Assembly (NCBI GenBank): GCA_964519955.1
Contig: CAZFLM010000145.1
Location: 1-9,032, forward strand
DNA: 9,032 bases
Direction of reading: 5' to 3'
Source: CAZFLM01 sp964519955
GTDB taxonomy: Bacteria; Armatimonadota; Chthonomonadetes; Chthonomonadales; CAJBBX01
The notes beneath the pieces were generated by a model. It was not told the DNA's origin. It ran no database searches and was given only the letters and a program-made list of their open reading frames with translations. Positions 6,322-9,032 of this stretch are shown piece by piece; position 1 is the stretch's first letter, and each line of letters opens with the position of its first letter. Position numbers and translations under genes: made by a program.

Positions 6322-8922
6322 ATGCCTCATACGATGCACCTCATCTCGCACACGCACTGGGACCGCGAGTGGCACCTTACGTTTCAGCAATTCCGGCTGC
6401 GCCTCGTCGATCTCATCGACCATCTGCTCGACACTCTGGAAACCGATCCCGACTTCCGGTCGTTCAACCTTGACGCTCAGACGATCGTGCTGGAGGACTA
6501 CCTGCGGATCCGACCGCACGCGCGGGAGCGGCTCGAGAAGCACATCCGCTCGGGGCGCATCACCATCGGGCCCTGGTATCAGCTCAACGACGAGTACCTG
6601 GTCAGCGGGGAGTCGACCGTCCGCAGCCTGCTCATCGGCAGCCGCATGGCGCGCGAGTTCGGGGCCTGCATGAAGGTCGGCTACCTGCCGGACCAGTTCG
6701 GCAACGTGTCGCAGATCCCGCAGATCCTGGCCGGCTTCGGCATCGACAACGCCATCATGGGCCGCGGCCGCCAGCTCACGCAGGGCGACAAGATGGAGTT
6801 CTGGTGGGAGGCGCCGGACGGCACCCGCGTGATCGCCAGCCTGATGGCCTACTGGTACAACAACGCCCAGTACCTGCCGTCCGATCCAGAGGCCGCCGTC
6901 GGCTACATCGACGAGATGTGCGAGCGGATGGGCAAGGTGTCGGCGGTTCCGCACCTGCTGCTGATGAACGGGGTCGACCACCTGGAGGCGCAGCCCGAGG
7001 CCGGCCAGGTCGTCAAGTGTGTGGACGAGGTGCTGCAGGCGCGCGGCGCGGGTGACCGGATTCTGCACAGCACGCTGACCGACTACGTCGCCGGACTGCG
7101 CGAGGCGGCGAAGGACATCGCCGACCTCGAGGTGCGCCGGGGCGAGCTGCGCGACGATCGCGGCGGCTCCTGCCTGGCGGGCGTCCTCTCGACGCGCATG
7201 TACCTGAAGCAGGCGAACTGCCGGACGCAGCAGGCGCTGGAGCGCTATGCCGAGCCGCTCTCCGCGTTCGCCCGCATCGACGGCGCCCCCTATCCGCACG
7301 ACGAGCTGACCTACGCGTGGAAACTGCTGATGGAGAACCACCCGCACGACTCCATCTGCGGCTGCTCGCGCGACCAGGTTCACGACGAGATGATGCCGCG
7401 CTTCCAGCAGGTGGACCAGGTGGCCGGCGAACTCGTCGAGCGCGCGTTCGACAACCTGACCGGGCGTGACCAGACCCGCGGCGCGACGGACGACATGCGC
7501 CGCATCGTCGTCACGAACACGCTGAACTGGGTGCGCACCGACCCGGTGACCATCACGCTGCGCTTCCCGCTCAGCGAGCCCCTGCGCAGCGGCGCCCACC
7601 GCGACCCGGCAAGGGAACCCGCCGGCTTCCGCATCCTCGACCCGGCGGGGCGCGAGGTGGCGTTCGCGGTGACCCGCTCCGAGGCGGTTATCGAGACGGT
7701 TCTGAACCCGCGCGAGCTGCCCCTCGATCAGTGGGTGCGACGCATCACGGTGGAGTTCGTGGCCGAGGACGTGCCCGCGTGCGGCTACAAGGCGTACACC
7801 ATCGAGCCGTGCGCCGGAATGCCAAGCTACCCTGTCTGCCAGGACGAACCGGACGCCTACCAGCCGCTGTGGTTGGAGGACGGCGGCGACGTGGGCGACG
7901 AGTACCTGTACCGCCAGCCGATGAACGACCGCGTGGTACGATGGCAGCCGGCGCGCACGGCTGGGGTGGCGCTCGAGTGCAATGCGGTGCGCCAGACCTA
8001 CGCGTTCTCGCACGACCTGCTGCTTCCCAAGAAGGCCACCCTCGACGGCCAGACGCGCACCGACGAGACGGTCGCCTGCCCGCTGACTCTGCGGGTGACG
8101 CGCTGGGCCGGCTCCTCGCGCACCGAGTACTCCCTCGCCGTCGACAACCGCGCCGAGGACCACCGTCTGCGCGTCCGCTTCGACCAGCCGGCGATCTGGC
8201 AAGTGCGCCCCGAGACCTACGCCGACAGCGCGTTCGACGTGGTTGCGCGGCCCCTGAGCAACCCGCTGATCGCGGAGGGCGCGGCGCCGTTCCAGCCGCA
8301 GGCGCTGTGGTCGGCGGTCGTGGGCGAGGCCGGCTGGGTGACCGAGGATGAGCACGAGCCGGAGGCCGAGCAGACGCTGACCGTGATGGCGCGCGGCCTG
8401 CTGGAGCACGAGGTGCGCTCCGCGGGCGAGGGCGGCGCGACGCTGGCGCTGACGCTGCTGCGGTGCGTGGGCCAGCTCAGCGGGCGCGGCGAGGGACCCG
8501 GCATCGCCACGCCAGGCGCGCAGTGCCTCGGCCGGCACACGCTGGAGTTCGCGACGACGGTGACGCGCGGGTGCTGGCGCGGCGGCAGCGTCTGGCGGCA
8601 GGCGCACCAGTTCGCCACGCCGCTGCTCGCCGTGCAGTGCTCCGCCGACGTCGACCTGGCGCCGCACCGCTCGTTCGTCCTGCTGCCGCCCGTCGAGCTG
8701 GTGGTGACCGCCATCAAGCGCGCGCACGATCGCGACACGCTGGTGGTCCGCTTCTACAACACGACCGACGATGCCGTCGAGGGCGCGATCCGGGTGCCCG
8801 GCGCCCGCCGCCTCCGCCCCGTTACGCTCGACGAGGCGCCCGTCGGCGACTGGGTGGATAGCGACATCCTGCGGCTGCCGGTGGGTGGCAAGAAGATCGT
8901 GACCATCGAGGCAGAGGTCTAG
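6322..8922 (+). CDS. GH38 family alpha-mannosidase
   Basis: An 866-aa glycoside hydrolase of family GH38, a retaining Zn-dependent exo-alpha-mannosidase, close in length to E. coli MngB (877 aa). The N-terminus enters the catalytic domain directly as HLISHTHWDREW (6-17), with no signal peptide, so it acts in the cytoplasm on imported mannosides. By comparison with family structures the Zn ligands are His12, Asp14, Asp124 and His342 (ENHPHDS), and Asp124 in YLPDQFGN (121-128) is the nucleophile. GPWYQLNDEYLVSGES (83-98) and NGVDH (216-220) are further family blocks; Asp219 is a candidate acid/base. Inferred layout: catalytic barrel to about 270, helical middle domain about 280-370, beta-sandwich C-terminal domains from about 395. 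GGGAG at 6310-6314 lies 7 nt before the ATG at 6322; a second in-frame ATG at 6334 is less well placed. The exact linkage (mannosylglycerate, alpha-1,3/1,6 oligomannoside or other) cannot be told. Confidence 0.95.
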   Translation: MPHTMHLISHTHWDREWHLTFQQFRLRLVDLIDHLLDTLETDPDFRSFNLDAQTIVLEDYLRIRPHARERLEKHIRSGRITIGPWYQLNDEYLVSGESTVRSLLIGSRMAREFGACMKVGYLPDQFGNVSQIPQILAGFGIDNAIMGRGRQLTQGDKMEFWWEAPDGTRVIASLMAYWYNNAQYLPSDPEAAVGYIDEMCERMGKVSAVPHLLLMNGVDHLEAQPEAGQVVKCVDEVLQARGAGDRILHSTLTDYVAGLREAAKDIADLEVRRGELRDDRGGSCLAGVLSTRMYLKQANCRTQQALERYAEPLSAFARIDGAPYPHDELTYAWKLLMENHPHDSICGCSRDQVHDEMMPRFQQVDQVAGELVERAFDNLTGRDQTRGATDDMRRIVVTNTLNWVRTDPVTITLRFPLSEPLRSGAHRDPAREPAGFRILDPAGREVAFAVTRSEAVIETVLNPRELPLDQWVRRITVEFVAEDVPACGYKAYTIEPCAGMPSYPVCQDEPDAYQPLWLEDGGDVGDEYLYRQPMNDRVVRWQPARTAGVALECNAVRQTYAFSHDLLLPKKATLDGQTRTDETVACPLTLRVTRWAGSSRTEYSLAVDNRAEDHRLRVRFDQPAIWQVRPETYADSAFDVVARPLSNPLIAEGAAPFQPQALWSAVVGEAGWVTEDEHEPEAEQTLTVMARGLLEHEVRSAGEGGATLALTLLRCVGQLSGRGEGPGIATPGAQCLGRHTLEFATTVTRGCWRGGSVWRQAHQFATPLLAVQCSADVDLAPHRSFVLLPPVELVVTAIKRAHDRDTLVVRFYNTTDDAVEGAIRVPGARRLRPVTLDEAPVGDWVDSDILRLPVGGKKIVTIEAEV

Positions 8923-9032
8923 CGCTGAGGGCGCGGCGCTCGGCGGCCAACGGCCCCCCCCCCCCGAGCCGCGCCCCCCCAAACTAACCCCGGCCCGGGG
9001 ACCCATCTCCGCCCCCCAGGCGCAACATCGTT
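8923..9032. other. Non-coding end with C homopolymers
   Basis: After the mannosidase stop the last 110 nt contain no recognisable gene. They hold a run of 12 C (8954-8965), one of 7 C (8974-8980) and one of 6 C (9012-9017), and look unlike every other intergenic stretch here. This may be a real low-complexity tract or poor sequence at a contig end. Confidence 0.6.

Noticed and set aside
6298..9006. 902-codon open frame on the - strand opposite the mannosidase
   Set aside because: It mirrors the GH38 gene, begins in the poly-C tract and has no recognisable domain.

Overview
The window is GC-rich bacterial chromosomal DNA carrying five complete protein genes on the + strand and one partial gene on the - strand. 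No RNA genes, CRISPR arrays, insertion sequences or phage genes are visible. Two tandem oxidoreductases with twin-arginine-type N-termini (Gfo/Idh/MocA family), a cytosolic GH38 alpha-mannosidase and an SDR oxidoreductase suggest a sugar-degrading bacterium of the Planctomycetota/PVC, Armatimonadota or Hydrogenedentes type. That assignment is inferred from gene content and composition; there is no phylogenetic marker here.

Layout: (1) 1-714, - strand: an SDR dehydrogenase cut by the window start. (2) 715-963: the divergent intergenic region, which holds a 155-bp palindromic element. Its two inverted arms are each built from 7-bp tandem repeats and end in TATACC/GGTATA. (3) 964-2343 and 2438-3790: two diverged Gfo/Idh/MocA oxidoreductases 94 nt apart, probably co-transcribed. 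The first lacks the family's catalytic lysine (CEAP instead of CEKP); the second has the full catalytic set. (4) 3791-3946: an intergenic region with two hairpins, one with a perfect 15-bp stem. (5) 3947-4870: an ApbE-type FAD:protein FMN transferase without a signal peptide. (6) 5060-6223: an OafA-like acyltransferase 3 membrane protein with a strong ribosome binding site. (7) 6322-8922: a GH38 alpha-mannosidase. (8) 8923-9032: a non-coding end with unusual C homopolymers.

A plausible joint theme is carbohydrate metabolism: the mannosidase hydrolyses mannosides, the Gfo/Idh/MocA and SDR enzymes oxidise or reduce sugars or polyols, and the acyltransferase acylates a surface glycan. Apart from the oxidoreductase pair, the gaps of 98-189 nt do not prove an operon. 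I see no clearly new multi-gene system. The points most worth a second look are the palindromic heptamer element and the oxidoreductase that has lost its key lysine beside an intact paralogue.
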